DNA from: Pseudoalteromonas sp. Scap06
GTDB lineage: Bacteria > Pseudomonadota > Gammaproteobacteria > Enterobacterales > Alteromonadaceae
Assembly: GCF_013394165.1 (NCBI RefSeq)
Contig: NZ_CP041330.1
Span: 620,001 to 684,000 of the forward strand
Length of the DNA stretch: 64,000 nt
Reading direction: 5' to 3'
Below are positions 47,881 to 56,720 of the stretch, in pieces (position 1 is the stretch's first letter; every line of letters begins with the position of its first letter). The notes beneath the pieces were generated by a model. That model was not told the origin of the DNA. It was given only the letters and a program-made list of their open reading frames with translations, and ran no database searches. The position numbers and the translations under genes were made by a program.

Positions 47881-48906
47881 TTAGCTACTGTATACGGCAA
47901 ATTTATTGTTTTTAAATACTGTGTGGTAGCTGTCAAATTGGGTTTCTAAAATAGGTGGGTATTTTAAAAAGCTATTAGCTACTATAGTCAGTTTGCCTGC
48001 CTTAGTTAAATGTTGCTTGGCATGGGTTAAAAAAGATTCCGCAACGCTGTAGTCAGTTGCAATCCCAGTATGGAAGGGTGGGTTGCTAATAATTAAATCA
48101 AACTTGCCAGTAATATTATTTAAACCATCACTGAGTATGGCTTCACCGTTTACATTATTTAACTTAAGCGTTTGTGTTGTTGCATAGGCTGCAAGTGCAC
48201 TTACGTCACTACAGGTAAATGTCAGAGCTGGAGTTTTTAGACCTAAAAAAGTAGCAATAAGGCCTGCGCCACAACCAAAATCAAGGACTTTTCCGTGTTT
48301 TAAGTTAGGAGCATTTTCTAGTAGCATTTTCGTTCCAGCATCTAGCGCACCATGATTAAACACGCCCGGAATACTGACCGCTGTAAACTCAATATCCCTT
48401 ACACTTACAGTAAACTCTTTATGGTAAGTACTAATATCAAACGTGCTATTGAGAGTTAGTTCTGAAAATGAAAATAAAACACAATGTTTTGCTGAGTCTA
48501 TTTTATTACTAAACTCGGCCTTACCGGCGAGTTGCTTTTCAATTGACTTAACACCGCTCTTGTTTTCGCCAACAACGAGTAGCTCTGCATCTTTGCTTAT
48601 CACAGCACGTATGTTGTCTAACGCCATTAATAGCTCAGGTTTAGATTTAGGGTAATAAAGTATTACCAAATCATAATCGCCCGAATTAATTGTGTGGCTG
48701 ATGGTTACGTCAATACCCGGTATGTTTTTTGCAAATTCACCATTAGCGTGATTATAACTAAAAGCGGTTATTTTACTTTGTGGATTGAGCGTTTTTAGCT
48801 CATTTAAAAAGCCATCTTGAACAAAGTTGACCACCAATATTGATTTACCTTTTAACTCTTCACTGTTACGAAGTAATAGTAGGCTCGGATTGGTTAATAC
48901 GCTCAT
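47881..48906 (-). CDS. rsmC: 16S rRNA m2G1207 methyltransferase
   Basis: The 341-residue protein has two tandem methyltransferase-like halves; the N-terminal one is degenerate. The active C-terminal half has the SAM motif VLDFGCGAGLIA and the catalytic NPPF in DLIISNPPFHTGI. It methylates G1207 in 30S subunits. It lies upstream of an unrelated kinase gene. Confidence 0.9.
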   Translation of the reverse strand: MSVLTNPSLLLLRNSEELKGKSILVVNFVQDGFLNELKTLNPQSKITAFSYNHANGEFAKNIPGIDVTISHTINSGDYDLVILYYPKSKPELLMALDNIRAVISKDAELLVVGENKSGVKSIEKQLAGKAEFSNKIDSAKHCVLFSFSELTLNSTFDISTYHKEFTVSVRDIEFTAVSIPGVFNHGALDAGTKMLLENAPNLKHGKVLDFGCGAGLIATFLGLKTPALTFTCSDVSALAAYATTQTLKLNNVNGEAILSDGLNNITGKFDLIISNPPFHTGIATDYSVAESFLTHAKQHLTKAGKLTIVANSFLKYPPILETQFDSYHTVFKNNKFAVYSS

Positions 48907-48942
48907 AAATGGCTTTACCTTACTTAATTATTTAATTAACGG

Positions 48943-49668
48943 TTACTTAGTACGTTCGAACATTAAATCCCATACGCCATGACCTAAACGCTGACCACGC
49001 TGTTCAAATTTAGTCAATGGACGTAAATCAGGGCGGGGGACATAGTCGTTAGTCTCAGATTGGTTTTTGTAACCTGGGGCTGCTTGCATCACTTCTAACA
49101 TATGCTCTGCGTAGTTTTCCCAATCGGTTGCCATGTGAAATACGCCACCGATTTTTAATTTAGAGCGAAGTTTTTCAGCAAACTCAGTTTGTACAATGCG
49201 ACGCTTGTGGTGACGCTTTTTGTGCCATGGATCAGGGAAAAATAATTGTAAGGTTGATAAGCTTTCATCGCTTATACAATCAGCAAGAACTTCTACTGCA
49301 TCGTGTTCAAACACACGCAGATTAGTAACGCCAGCTTCGTCAGCATCCATTAAACATGCGCCAACGCCTGGGCGATGAACTTCTATGCCAATAAAGTTAA
49401 GATGTGGTGCATTTTTTGCCATTTCAACCAATGACTTGCCCATACCAAAACCAATTTCTAGGACTACATCATTGTCATTGCCAAAAACTTCGCTTAAATC
49501 AAGTAGGCCGTTTTTATGCTCAAGCCCCATTGTTGGCCAGCATTTTTCGATTGCAGCAGCTTGGCCTTTGGTTAATCGACCTTCGCGTTTTACAAAACTG
49601 CGAATAGTGCGGATATACTTACCTTCTTGCTTAGCTTGCTCAAGGTTGTTGTTACTTGATTCACTCAT
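48943..49668 (-). CDS. trmB: tRNA (guanine-N7)-methyltransferase
   Basis: I start at ATG 49668 (MSESSNNN), because the upstream extension of 25 residues is not family-like. The 241-residue protein has the SAM site [18 protein letters not shown] and the tRNA/catalytic block [14 protein letters not shown]. It makes m7G46. The divergent mutY gene starts about 150 bases away. Confidence 0.93.
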   Translation of the reverse strand: MSESSNNNLEQAKQEGKYIRTIRSFVKREGRLTKGQAAAIEKCWPTMGLEHKNGLLDLSEVFGNDNDVVLEIGFGMGKSLVEMAKNAPHLNFIGIEVHRPGVGACLMDADEAGVTNLRVFEHDAVEVLADCISDESLSTLQLFFPDPWHKKRHHKRRIVQTEFAEKLRSKLKIGGVFHMATDWENYAEHMLEVMQAAPGYKNQSETNDYVPRPDLRPLTKFEQRGQRLGHGVWDLMFERTK

Positions 49669-49818
49669 ATTATTGGCCTGACAAAACAATGTGTTTAAAA
49701 ATGGTTGCGTATTATCCCTGACCAGCGCTAGGTTGACAAGCATTAGGGCGTTATAGCTTGATCTTTTCAGTCACTACAATAGACTGAGCCGCCATTGAGC
49801 ATTAGTAAAAAAGTAAAT

Positions 49819-50880
49819 ATGTTGGATTTAAAAAAACAGCAGTCAGATTGGTTTTCCAACCAAGTAGTTGACTGGTATCACCTTCATGGGCGCAAAACGT
49901 TACCATGGCAATTAGCTAAAACGCCTTATAAAGTGTGGGTATCTGAGGTGATGTTACAGCAAACTCAGGTTGTCACTGTTATTCCTTATTTTGAAAAGTT
50001 TATGCGAAGCTTTCCCGATATTATTGCTTTAGCAAATGCTGATGAAGATCAGGTTTTGCATCATTGGACAGGTTTAGGTTATTACGCTCGTGCACGTAAT
50101 TTACATAAAACCGCTAAAATAGTTCGAGATAAATACCAAGGTCAGTTTCCTAGCACGCTTGAAGAAGTAATGGATTTACCCGGAATAGGGCGCTCTACTG
50201 CGGGGGCTGTTTTATCATTATCTTTGGGGCAGCATCACCCTATTCTTGATGGCAATGTTAAAAGAGTGCTTGCTCGTTTTTTCATGGTTGAAGGTTGGTA
50301 TGGAGTTAAAAAAGTAGAAAATCAGCTTTGGCATTTAAGTGAACAACTCACTCCTAAAAATAATGTTACAGAGTTTAATCAAGCTATGATGGATTTAGGT
50401 GCAAGCTTATGTTCGCGCAGTCGCTTTGATTGTGAGGCATGCCCATTAAATAGCCGTTGTGGTGCGTTTAACGCTGGTAAAGTTAAGGAGTTTCCTCACT
50501 CTAAGCCTAAAAAAGTAGTGCCTAAAAAAAGCTGCCACCAGTTAATTATCAAGCATAACGACAAAGTGCTCATGGAAAAGCGCCCGAACAGTGGTATTTG
50601 GGGCGGATTATTTGGATTTTTTGAATTTAATGAGTACAGCGAGCTCGAAACTTTTTTAGCGCAACAAGGGCTTAAAAGTGACCTTAATGAAGTAACGCCT
50701 TTTACTCATGTATTTTCACATTTTGAGCTGACGATTAACCCGCATGTACTTAATATTGAGAAAGCCCCGGATGTTGTTAATGACAAGCAGCTGGTGTGGT
50801 ATCCACTCGATCAATCAATAGAAGTAGGGTTAGCGGCACCGACTAAAAAGTTGGTTAAACAAATTACGGCAATAGTATAG
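49819..50880 (+). CDS. mutY: A/G-specific adenine DNA glycosylase
   Basis: The start is not certain: ATG 49819 gives 353 residues, close to E. coli MutY (350), while a TTG 24 bases upstream is possible. [10 protein letters not shown] holds the catalytic Glu, [13 protein letters not shown] the helix-hairpin-helix, and LDGNVKRVL the catalytic Asp. CxxxxxxCxxCxxxxxC binds the Fe-S cluster. The C-terminal NUDIX-like domain reads 8-oxoG. It removes A mispaired with 8-oxoG. The gene is followed by yggX. Confidence 0.92.
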   Translation: MLDLKKQQSDWFSNQVVDWYHLHGRKTLPWQLAKTPYKVWVSEVMLQQTQVVTVIPYFEKFMRSFPDIIALANADEDQVLHHWTGLGYYARARNLHKTAKIVRDKYQGQFPSTLEEVMDLPGIGRSTAGAVLSLSLGQHHPILDGNVKRVLARFFMVEGWYGVKKVENQLWHLSEQLTPKNNVTEFNQAMMDLGASLCSRSRFDCEACPLNSRCGAFNAGKVKEFPHSKPKKVVPKKSCHQLIIKHNDKVLMEKRPNSGIWGGLFGFFEFNEYSELETFLAQQGLKSDLNEVTPFTHVFSHFELTINPHVLNIEKAPDVVNDKQLVWYPLDQSIEVGLAAPTKKLVKQITAIV

Positions 50881-50914
50881 AATAGCGTTATATTTAGCAT
50901 TAAGGGGAAGAATC

Positions 50915-51187
50915 ATGGCACGTACAGTATTTTGTCAAAAGTTACAAAAAGAGGCCGAAGGCCTTGGTTTTCAGTTATACCCTGGTGAACTTGGTGAGAA
51001 AATTTTTAATAATATTTCTAAAGAAGCCTGGGGGCAATGGCAGCATAAACAAACTATGCTGATCAACGAAAAGCATTTAAACATGATGGATCCAGAGCAT
51101 CGTACTTTTTTAGAAGAGCAAATGGTTGGCTTTTTGTTTGAAGGTAAAGAAGTTGAGATTGAAGGTTATAAGCCAGTAGAAAAATAA
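50915..51187 (+). CDS. yggX: oxidative-damage protection/iron trafficking protein YggX
   Basis: The 90-residue protein starts [17 protein letters not shown], with the conserved Cys7. [20 protein letters not shown] completes the family pattern. It aids Fe-S maintenance, and the mutY-yggX pair is conserved in related bacteria. AAGGGGAAG precedes the ATG. The pair fits a shared role in oxidative-damage defence. Confidence 0.95.
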   Translation: MARTVFCQKLQKEAEGLGFQLYPGELGEKIFNNISKEAWGQWQHKQTMLINEKHLNMMDPEHRTFLEEQMVGFLFEGKEVEIEGYKPVEK

Positions 51188-51212
51188 ATTAACTGTGCTT
51201 AGGATAATTAAT

Positions 51213-51237
51213 AAAAAAGGGCTATAAGCCCTTTTTT
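51213..51237. terminator. bidirectional terminator after yggX
   Basis: Arms AAAAAAGGGCT and AGCCCTTTTTT with an ATA loop lie between convergent genes. Confidence 0.85.
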
Positions 51238-51265
51238 ATATTGTGTATACCGATGAATATTTTAG

Positions 51266-54049
51266 TTAAATCAAGTCATCTTGCTGATCGTTGTTTCTAA
51301 TTTGTTCTTTTAAAAACTGTGCTGCTCTTGAATATTCAATTTCAAGCTCATCTCTCATCTTAATTAATTCATCAGCTTTTATTTCATCACTTTTACACTT
51401 ATCTTCAAATGACTGCGCTAAATCAGCAACAATGTTAGCTCCTACTGTCTTCGATATAGATTTTAATTGGTGGCAAGCGGATAAAATTTCAGCTTTATTG
51501 CTTTGCAGCACCGCGAAGTTAATCGCTTTAATTTGTTCTTGGCTCTGCTCTAAATACATTTTAAAAAAGCGGATTATTTTAGCGTCATCGCCATTTATAT
51601 ACTTATTCGCTGACTCCATATCAATAGGCATGATTGGTTTTTCGGTCGAATTCACCTGTTGTGGTTGTTTGCTATATAAGTCATTCCATTGCTTTAATGT
51701 GTCCTCAAGTGCATTTAACTCAATAGGTTTAGTAATAAAGTCGTTAATACCTACAGCTAAACATCGCTCTCTCTCTCCTTTTAGAGCATTGGCAGTAACA
51801 GCAATAATATAAGGTTGTGCGTCAATCGATTCGAGCAATGACGCTTCTTCTCTAATTTTTTCAACCATATCGTAGCCAGACATTTTTGGCATATGTAAAT
51901 CGGTTAAAATGAGCGAGTAGCTATTTTTACGCCACATATCTAGGCCTTCTTCACCGTTATTAGCCACCTCTACACTGTACCCTAGTATATGTAATTGTTC
52001 GGTGAGTACCTCTTGATTTAATAGGTTATCTTCTACCAATAATACTAGCCTATTTGCTGCCAGCGCTTCTTCTGAGTTTAGGTAGTGATTCATCGTTCTG
52101 GCTTTTTTAACTTGCTTAGGTTTATGCAAACCTGCAGCCACCAAAATTGAAAGCATGAAGTTAGATTTACATAATGGAGAAGCATTAATATAAAAAATAC
52201 TTTTATGATTAATTACTGCTTCATCTAATTTACTTAATACCACCATTTGCTGGTTATTATCTTCTAGTGAGTAAAGTAAACTTCTTAGTAAGGTACTAAT
52301 ACTATTCATGTCTTCAATGCCATCAACAACCCAAATAATATCCTTGGCATCTTGGTGAGCTTCTACATCTTGTTGTTCATGAGCATAGGTTATTTTAGCC
52401 CCCATAAATGACAAGTAACGATAAATTACTTTACCGCGCTCTGCGTCGCTGCTGACAATAATGACATGTTTACCATTAAGTGTATTTTTATGGGCAAATT
52501 CAGTTTTACCTGCAGTTGAAAAAGGCAGTTCAACGGTAAATTCACTTCCAATCCCTTCATGGCTTGTTACATGTATAGTACCAAGCATTAGCTCGGTTAA
52601 GCTTTTACAAATTGAAAGACCAAGCCCTGTTCCACCGAACTCTCGCGTAATTGAGCTTTCTGCTTGAGTGAACGGGTTGAAAATTTTTCTTAACTGAGAT
52701 TGGCTCATTCCTTTACCGTTATCACTTACACAAAAACGCAATGTAAAGTGATCGGCGGTGTTATTTGCTACCTCTACTGATATTCTTACTTTCCCCTTCG
52801 TTGTACCATTGGTGCTAGTAAATTTAATGGCATTACTACACAAGTTATATAGCACTTGGCGAACCCTGCCTGAGTCGCCCATAAGGTTATTAGGAATATC
52901 GGGTGCAATTGATAAATCGAGTTCTAAATGACGGTTTTTAGCAACCGACGATAATACCTTGGCTACTTCTTCTAGTGTATCTGCAATAGAAAACGGAACA
53001 GGATCTATGTTGAGCTTTCCAGCCTCAATTTTAGAAAAATCTAAAATATCATCTAAAATACTCAGTAGCGAAAATGCGGATTCACGAATAATAGTACTAA
53101 GGCGTTGCTGAGCACCATCAAGCTCTGTTTGGCGAAGTAAATCAATGGTGCCAATAACACCATTCATTGGTGTTCTTATTTCATGACTCATGGTGGCTAA
53201 AAAGGTGGTTTTAGTTTCACTCGCCTTTAACGCTTTTTGAGTTTGTTTTTCTAATTCAAATGTTCTGCTTTGTACTTCTGTTTCCAGACTGGTTTGTAGC
53301 CTTTTTAATTCTTTTTGTGCAGCTTGGTCGTCAGCTAGAACCATACTTACTTTTTTCAGCAATAAATTAATTTGTTGAGCAACGGTTTCTAACCCTCCAT
53401 CAAGTTGCTCATCAAGCGTGCTTTGATAATTATCATTTTGTGTAATAGCCTTGAGTTCTTGAGTGAGAGAATCGGTATTTTTATGTAGTCGTTTTTTAAT
53501 GTACTTATTAAACGCTATAGCGAATGCAAACAATGCGATCAGAGCAACAATAGCGGCAAGATATGCACTCATTGATAAATTTTGTGTCGATGATGAAATT
53601 AAAGGTTGTTTCTGCTCAATGATAAGTTCAGCAATTACTTGTCCCTCTGATGAGATTAAATGATGCAGAGTATTTTGCTCTTTAATGTATTTGCTAACAG
53701 CTAAAGGTGCAATCACTATACTATTGTTGCTATAAACTAACTCGGCTTTATTATTTGCATTAAAACGATGCAGAGTATATTTAAAGTCATTATTGAGTAA
53801 GCTTGCAATATCAAGAAGTAATTTGGCTTTGTTTTGCCCGTATGTTGTTAGTGCTTCAACAATGGGCTGCTCAAGGCGTTCAGCAAGTTTTGTGAGTGCA
53901 ATAGTAGAGGGTTGGGGAAGTTCATTGTTCTCAGCATTGCTTTGTGAGTAAAGCGAATAGGCGACTATAAATAATGTGGAAATTATAAGGTTACTAACTA
54001 AAAATATAGGTAGTAGGCCCTTTATTGCTGAAGAGAACTTACTCTGCAT
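51266..54049 (-). CDS. BarA-type tripartite hybrid sensor kinase
   Basis: The 927-residue protein has TM1 (about 12-34) and TM2 (about 158-180), then HAMP/coiled coil. HisKA has His289 in MSHEIRTPMNG, followed by the ATPase. A region near 545-660 looks like a degenerate receiver lacking the acidic pocket and the Lys. An intact receiver has Asp717 in LTDLHMPKMSG. An HPt has His860 in CHQLKSIS. The layout matches BarA/GacS, which controls the UvrY/GacA-Csr pathway. That identity is probable, not certain. csrA is also in the window. Confidence 0.82.
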   Translation of the reverse strand: MQSKFSSAIKGLLPIFLVSNLIISTLFIVAYSLYSQSNAENNELPQPSTIALTKLAERLEQPIVEALTTYGQNKAKLLLDIASLLNNDFKYTLHRFNANNKAELVYSNNSIVIAPLAVSKYIKEQNTLHHLISSEGQVIAELIIEQKQPLISSSTQNLSMSAYLAAIVALIALFAFAIAFNKYIKKRLHKNTDSLTQELKAITQNDNYQSTLDEQLDGGLETVAQQINLLLKKVSMVLADDQAAQKELKRLQTSLETEVQSRTFELEKQTQKALKASETKTTFLATMSHEIRTPMNGVIGTIDLLRQTELDGAQQRLSTIIRESAFSLLSILDDILDFSKIEAGKLNIDPVPFSIADTLEEVAKVLSSVAKNRHLELDLSIAPDIPNNLMGDSGRVRQVLYNLCSNAIKFTSTNGTTKGKVRISVEVANNTADHFTLRFCVSDNGKGMSQSQLRKIFNPFTQAESSITREFGGTGLGLSICKSLTELMLGTIHVTSHEGIGSEFTVELPFSTAGKTEFAHKNTLNGKHVIIVSSDAERGKVIYRYLSFMGAKITYAHEQQDVEAHQDAKDIIWVVDGIEDMNSISTLLRSLLYSLEDNNQQMVVLSKLDEAVINHKSIFYINASPLCKSNFMLSILVAAGLHKPKQVKKARTMNHYLNSEEALAANRLVLLVEDNLLNQEVLTEQLHILGYSVEVANNGEEGLDMWRKNSYSLILTDLHMPKMSGYDMVEKIREEASLLESIDAQPYIIAVTANALKGERERCLAVGINDFITKPIELNALEDTLKQWNDLYSKQPQQVNSTEKPIMPIDMESANKYINGDDAKIIRFFKMYLEQSQEQIKAINFAVLQSNKAEILSACHQLKSISKTVGANIVADLAQSFEDKCKSDEIKADELIKMRDELEIEYSRAAQFLKEQIRNNDQQDDLI

Positions 54050-54238
54050 GAGTTTTCCTATCGTGGTTTTATTAAAACGGTAAGCCTGTACCGAAAGCTA
54101 TTGACTAATCGTAACACCTAAAAAAAATAATTCACTACGTTTTTTAAACTCTTTTGTTGAATAAATGCACGGTATGAACGAGATTTGTTGTTAGTTGTTT
54201 GAAAACCGTTCAAACAGTTGCAAAGGATAAAAAAAAAG

Positions 54239-54267
54239 TTGACTTGTAAGGGTAAAACTCGTTTAAT
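54239..54267 (+). promoter_or_regulatory. tRNA operon promoter, stringent type
   Basis: TTGACT at 54239-54244 and TTTAAT at 54262-54267 are spaced by exactly 17 bases. An A-rich tract stands upstream and a GC-rich discriminator (CGCCGCAC) follows, the layout of growth-rate and ppGpp-controlled stable-RNA promoters. Confidence 0.65.
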
Positions 54268-54276
54268 ACGCCGCAC

Positions 54277-54335
54277 GCCCAGATAGCTCAGTCAGTAAAG
54301 CTATGTGGGAGTCGAATTATTAATCCGTTGTGATT
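54277..54335 (+). pseudogene. decayed tRNA remnant at the head of the tRNA array
   Basis: The start GCCCAGATAGCTCAGTCAGT resembles the 5' half of a tRNA (acceptor, D-arm), most like tRNA-Phe. The next stretch (ATTAATCCGTTG) resembles the anticodon-stem 3' side of tRNA-Asn. No acceptor 3' strand or CCA follows. It cannot fold as a complete tRNA. Confidence 0.6.
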
Positions 54336-54355
54336 ACTAATAAGCACTGTTAAGT

Positions 54356-54431
54356 GCCTCGATAGCTCAGTTGGTAGAGCAGAGGATTGAAAATCCTCGT
54401 GTCCCTGGTTCGATTCCGGGTCGAGGCACCA
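54356..54431 (+). tRNA. tRNA-Phe(GAA), copy 1
   Basis: This 76-nt gene includes an encoded CCA. Acceptor arms GCCTCGA/TCGAGGC pair fully, the anticodon loop TTGAAAA has GAA, and the T loop is TTCGATT. The three Phe copies are identical in sequence. Confidence 0.95.
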
Positions 54432-54502
54432 TTTATTAAAGTAATGGTGTTTAGATATTTATTTAAACATTTTTACGCGTGCCTTAGCACACAGTTTTGT
54501 GT

Positions 54503-54578
<76 letters not shown>

Positions 54579-54626
54579 TTTTATAAAAGTGAAATGCTTA
54601 GAGCAGTTCACTTGCACTGTTTAAGT

Positions 54627-54702
54627 GCCTCGATAGCTCAGTTGGTAGAGCAGAGGATTGAAAATCCTCGTGTCCCTGGTTCGATTCCGGGTCGAGGCAC
54701 CA
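54627..54702 (+). tRNA. tRNA-Phe(GAA), copy 2
   Basis: The sequence is identical to copy 1 over all 76 nt, and the leader (ACTGTTTAAGT) is the same as for copy 3. Confidence 0.95.
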
Positions 54703-54762
54703 TTTACAAAAAAGTTATCAATCTTTAAAATTGATAAAGTGCCTTAGCACACAGTTTTGTGT

Positions 54763-54838
<76 letters not shown>

Positions 54839-54887
54839 TTTATTTTAGTTAAGTGTTTTGATAGCATTTAATTAGCACTGTTTAAGT

Positions 54888-54963
54888 GCCTCGATAGCTC
54901 AGTTGGTAGAGCAGAGGATTGAAAATCCTCGTGTCCCTGGTTCGATTCCGGGTCGAGGCACCA
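54888..54963 (+). tRNA. tRNA-Phe(GAA), copy 3
   Basis: Identical in all 76 nt to copies 1 and 2. A terminator-like hairpin follows at 54971-54995. Confidence 0.95.
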
Positions 54964-54970
54964 TTTATAT

Positions 54971-54996
54971 AAAGCCTTGCTCATGCAAGGCTTTTT
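54971..54996 (+). terminator. terminator-like hairpin inside the tRNA array
   Basis: Perfect arms AAAGCCTTGC and GCAAGGCTTT with a TCAT loop run into TTG. It lies between Phe copy 3 and Thr copy 3, so the last Thr may be expressed weakly or be separately transcribed. Confidence 0.6.
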
Positions 54997-55006
54997 GTTT
55001 TAGTGT

Positions 55007-55082
<76 letters not shown>

Positions 55083-55092
55083 TTTATCAGAT

Positions 55093-55119
55093 AAGCCCAG
55101 CATTAGCTGGGCTTTTTTG
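55093..55119 (+). terminator. terminator after the tRNA array
   Basis: Arms AAGCCCAGC and GCTGGGCTT with an ATTA loop run into TTTTTTG, 10 bases after the last tRNA. Confidence 0.85.
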
Positions 55120-55282
55120 TATCTACCGCTTGGCTAAATTCTCAATCAATTTTCACTTGCACCAATATTTTATCTACCCTTTATTATTCATGGCTTTCAC
55201 ACCTGTTTGTTATTTATTGGACTTCCCATAGTTTGCTAGACACCCAATGAGTTACATTGTAACTTCTAAAAAGAAGTGTTTT

Positions 55283-55560
55283 ATGAGCAAAGGCGAACGG
55301 TATACCCAAGAGTTTAAAGAAGCGGCTGTTAAACAAATTACTGAGCGCGGATATTCAGTCGCAGAAGTCGCTGAACGATTAGATATTTCTACTAAACGTT
55401 ATATCACTGCGGAGCCAGTTATCAGATAAACCTAAAGCCGTTCAATCATCCGATTGAAAAATTGAAGATCGCTAAATTAGAAGCGCAATTGAAACGTGTA
55501 ACGGAGGAACGGGATATTTTAAAAAAGGCCGCAAGGTACTTTGCCAGCAACCCCGAGTAA
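55283..55560 (+). pseudogene. IS3 orfA, frameshifted
   Basis: The ATG at 55283 opens a helix-turn-helix start (YTQEFKEAAVKQITERGYSV). The frame then breaks near 55397-55409 and again near 55449, after which the ordinary orfA end (LEAQLKRVTEERDILKKA) is found in another frame, with stop at 55558-55560. Two shifts mean that no intact OrfA or OrfAB can be made here. The slippery heptamer AAAAAAG survives in phase at 55521-55527. Confidence 0.85.
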
Positions 55561-55607
55561 AGTACGGCTTCATTCGTTATCACCAAGATGAGTTTTCCAT
55601 TACGACG

Positions 55608-56429
55608 ATGTGCCGCCTTTTTAAACTGCATCGCAGTGGTTTTTATGCGTGGTTAGAAAAGCCTTTAAGCGATAGAGCGCTTGAAGATAATCGTTTGTTG
55701 AAACTGATTAAAGAATTTTATGTAGCCAGTGGCGGCACATATGGTAGCCCTTGGATACATGCAGACTTGCGTGAAGCCGGTGAGCAATGTAGCGTAAACC
55801 GTGCCGCTAAGATTATGCGACAACATAAGCTTAAAACGCAAATTGGGTATAAGCGTCGCCATATTAAAGGCGGAAAGACATCGCGGATTGCAGATAACTT
55901 ATTAGCGCGCCAATTTAACCTGCCAGCACCGAATCAATCCAGGGTTAGCGACATAACTTACATAAGAACTTATGAAGGTTTTTTATATGTGGCGACAGTA
56001 ATGGACTTATTCTCTAGGCGTATTGTGGGTTGGTCGATGGATAAAAATATGGACAAGCACCTTGTTATAAACGCACTGTTGATGGCTGTATATCAACGTC
56101 AACCGAAGGCTGAGGTAATGGTACATAGTGATCAAGGTAGTCAATACGGTAGCGCTGACTATCTCGTATTTATGAAGGAACATAACCTTGTGCCTTCAAT
56201 GAGCCGCGCTGGGAACTGTCATGATAATGCGGTTGCTGAAAGCTTTTTTGCGACAATTAAAAAGCGAATAGTTAAGCGTAAGATATACTCGATACGCGAA
56301 GATGCGAAAGCTGAGATTTTCAATTTTATAGAAATGTTTTACAATCCAAAAAAGCGCCACTCACATACAGGCGGTGTTTCACCTGCTAAATTTGAGGAAG
56401 CGTACTATTCTGAGTTAAAAACTGTCTAG
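55608..56429 (+). CDS. IS3-family transposase OrfB (DDE integrase core)
   Basis: The 273-residue frame has the DDE core: Asp in VSDITYI (about residue 119), Asp in VHSDQGSQYG and Glu in NAVAESFF. The open frame runs back in the -1 phase to the slippery site at 55521-55527, so the native product would be an OrfA-OrfB fusion. Because orfA is broken, transposition probably needs another copy. Confidence 0.9.
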   Translation: MCRLFKLHRSGFYAWLEKPLSDRALEDNRLLKLIKEFYVASGGTYGSPWIHADLREAGEQCSVNRAAKIMRQHKLKTQIGYKRRHIKGGKTSRIADNLLARQFNLPAPNQSRVSDITYIRTYEGFLYVATVMDLFSRRIVGWSMDKNMDKHLVINALLMAVYQRQPKAEVMVHSDQGSQYGSADYLVFMKEHNLVPSMSRAGNCHDNAVAESFFATIKKRIVKRKIYSIREDAKAEIFNFIEMFYNPKKRHSHTGGVSPAKFEEAYYSELKTV

Positions 56430-56488
56430 TGAAAGCTGGGAAGTCCATACTCAGCAATGATGATAATGTTGATTAAGAATCAAAAGCA

Positions 56489-56704
56489 TTGAAATCAGAA
56501 TTCACTAGTCAAATGAACCGATTAAAACATCAATACAGTGAGCAGTACGAAAAAATTCAAGACATGATAACCGACTTAGATAATAGGCATGATTATCAAA
56601 AGTCGTGTTTAAATTGGTTTTATGTCATGTGCTGCACCTTATTTATAATTGTAATAGCCCTTTTTCTTTGGCACTTACCATGGAAGTTAATTTTAGGAAT
56701 TTAG
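56489..56704 (+). CDS. small coiled-coil protein with C-terminal membrane helix
   Basis: Starts TTG 56489 or ATG 56513 are possible; neither has a strong ribosome site. The product is 63-71 residues: a charged helical part (about 10-40, HQYSEQYEKIQDMITDLDNRH) and one membrane helix (about 44-66, WFYVMCCTLFIIVIALFLW). It is AT-rich and lies 16 bases before the next gene. The family is unknown. It may be the first gene of the cassette, a membrane anchor or effector. Confidence 0.55.
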   Translation: MKSEFTSQMNRLKHQYSEQYEKIQDMITDLDNRHDYQKSCLNWFYVMCCTLFIIVIALFLWHLPWKLILGI

Positions 56705-56720
56705 TAGGAGCAGTTGTAAC

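Larger units (their letters stand above)
55218..56447 (+). mobile_element. IS3-family insertion sequence
   Basis: The 1230-bp element has imperfect terminal repeats. TGGACTTCCC begins the left end and its complement GGGAAGTCCA closes the right end; CTAG pairs follow further in. No 3- or 4-bp target duplication is visible (TAT on the left, TAC on the right), so the site is old or rearranged. It holds orfA (broken) and orfB in the usual overlapping arrangement. Confidence 0.9.

Noticed and set aside
55665..55862. Minus-strand frames inside the IS3 element
   Set aside because: They overlap the DDE transposase frame fully and lack start signals.
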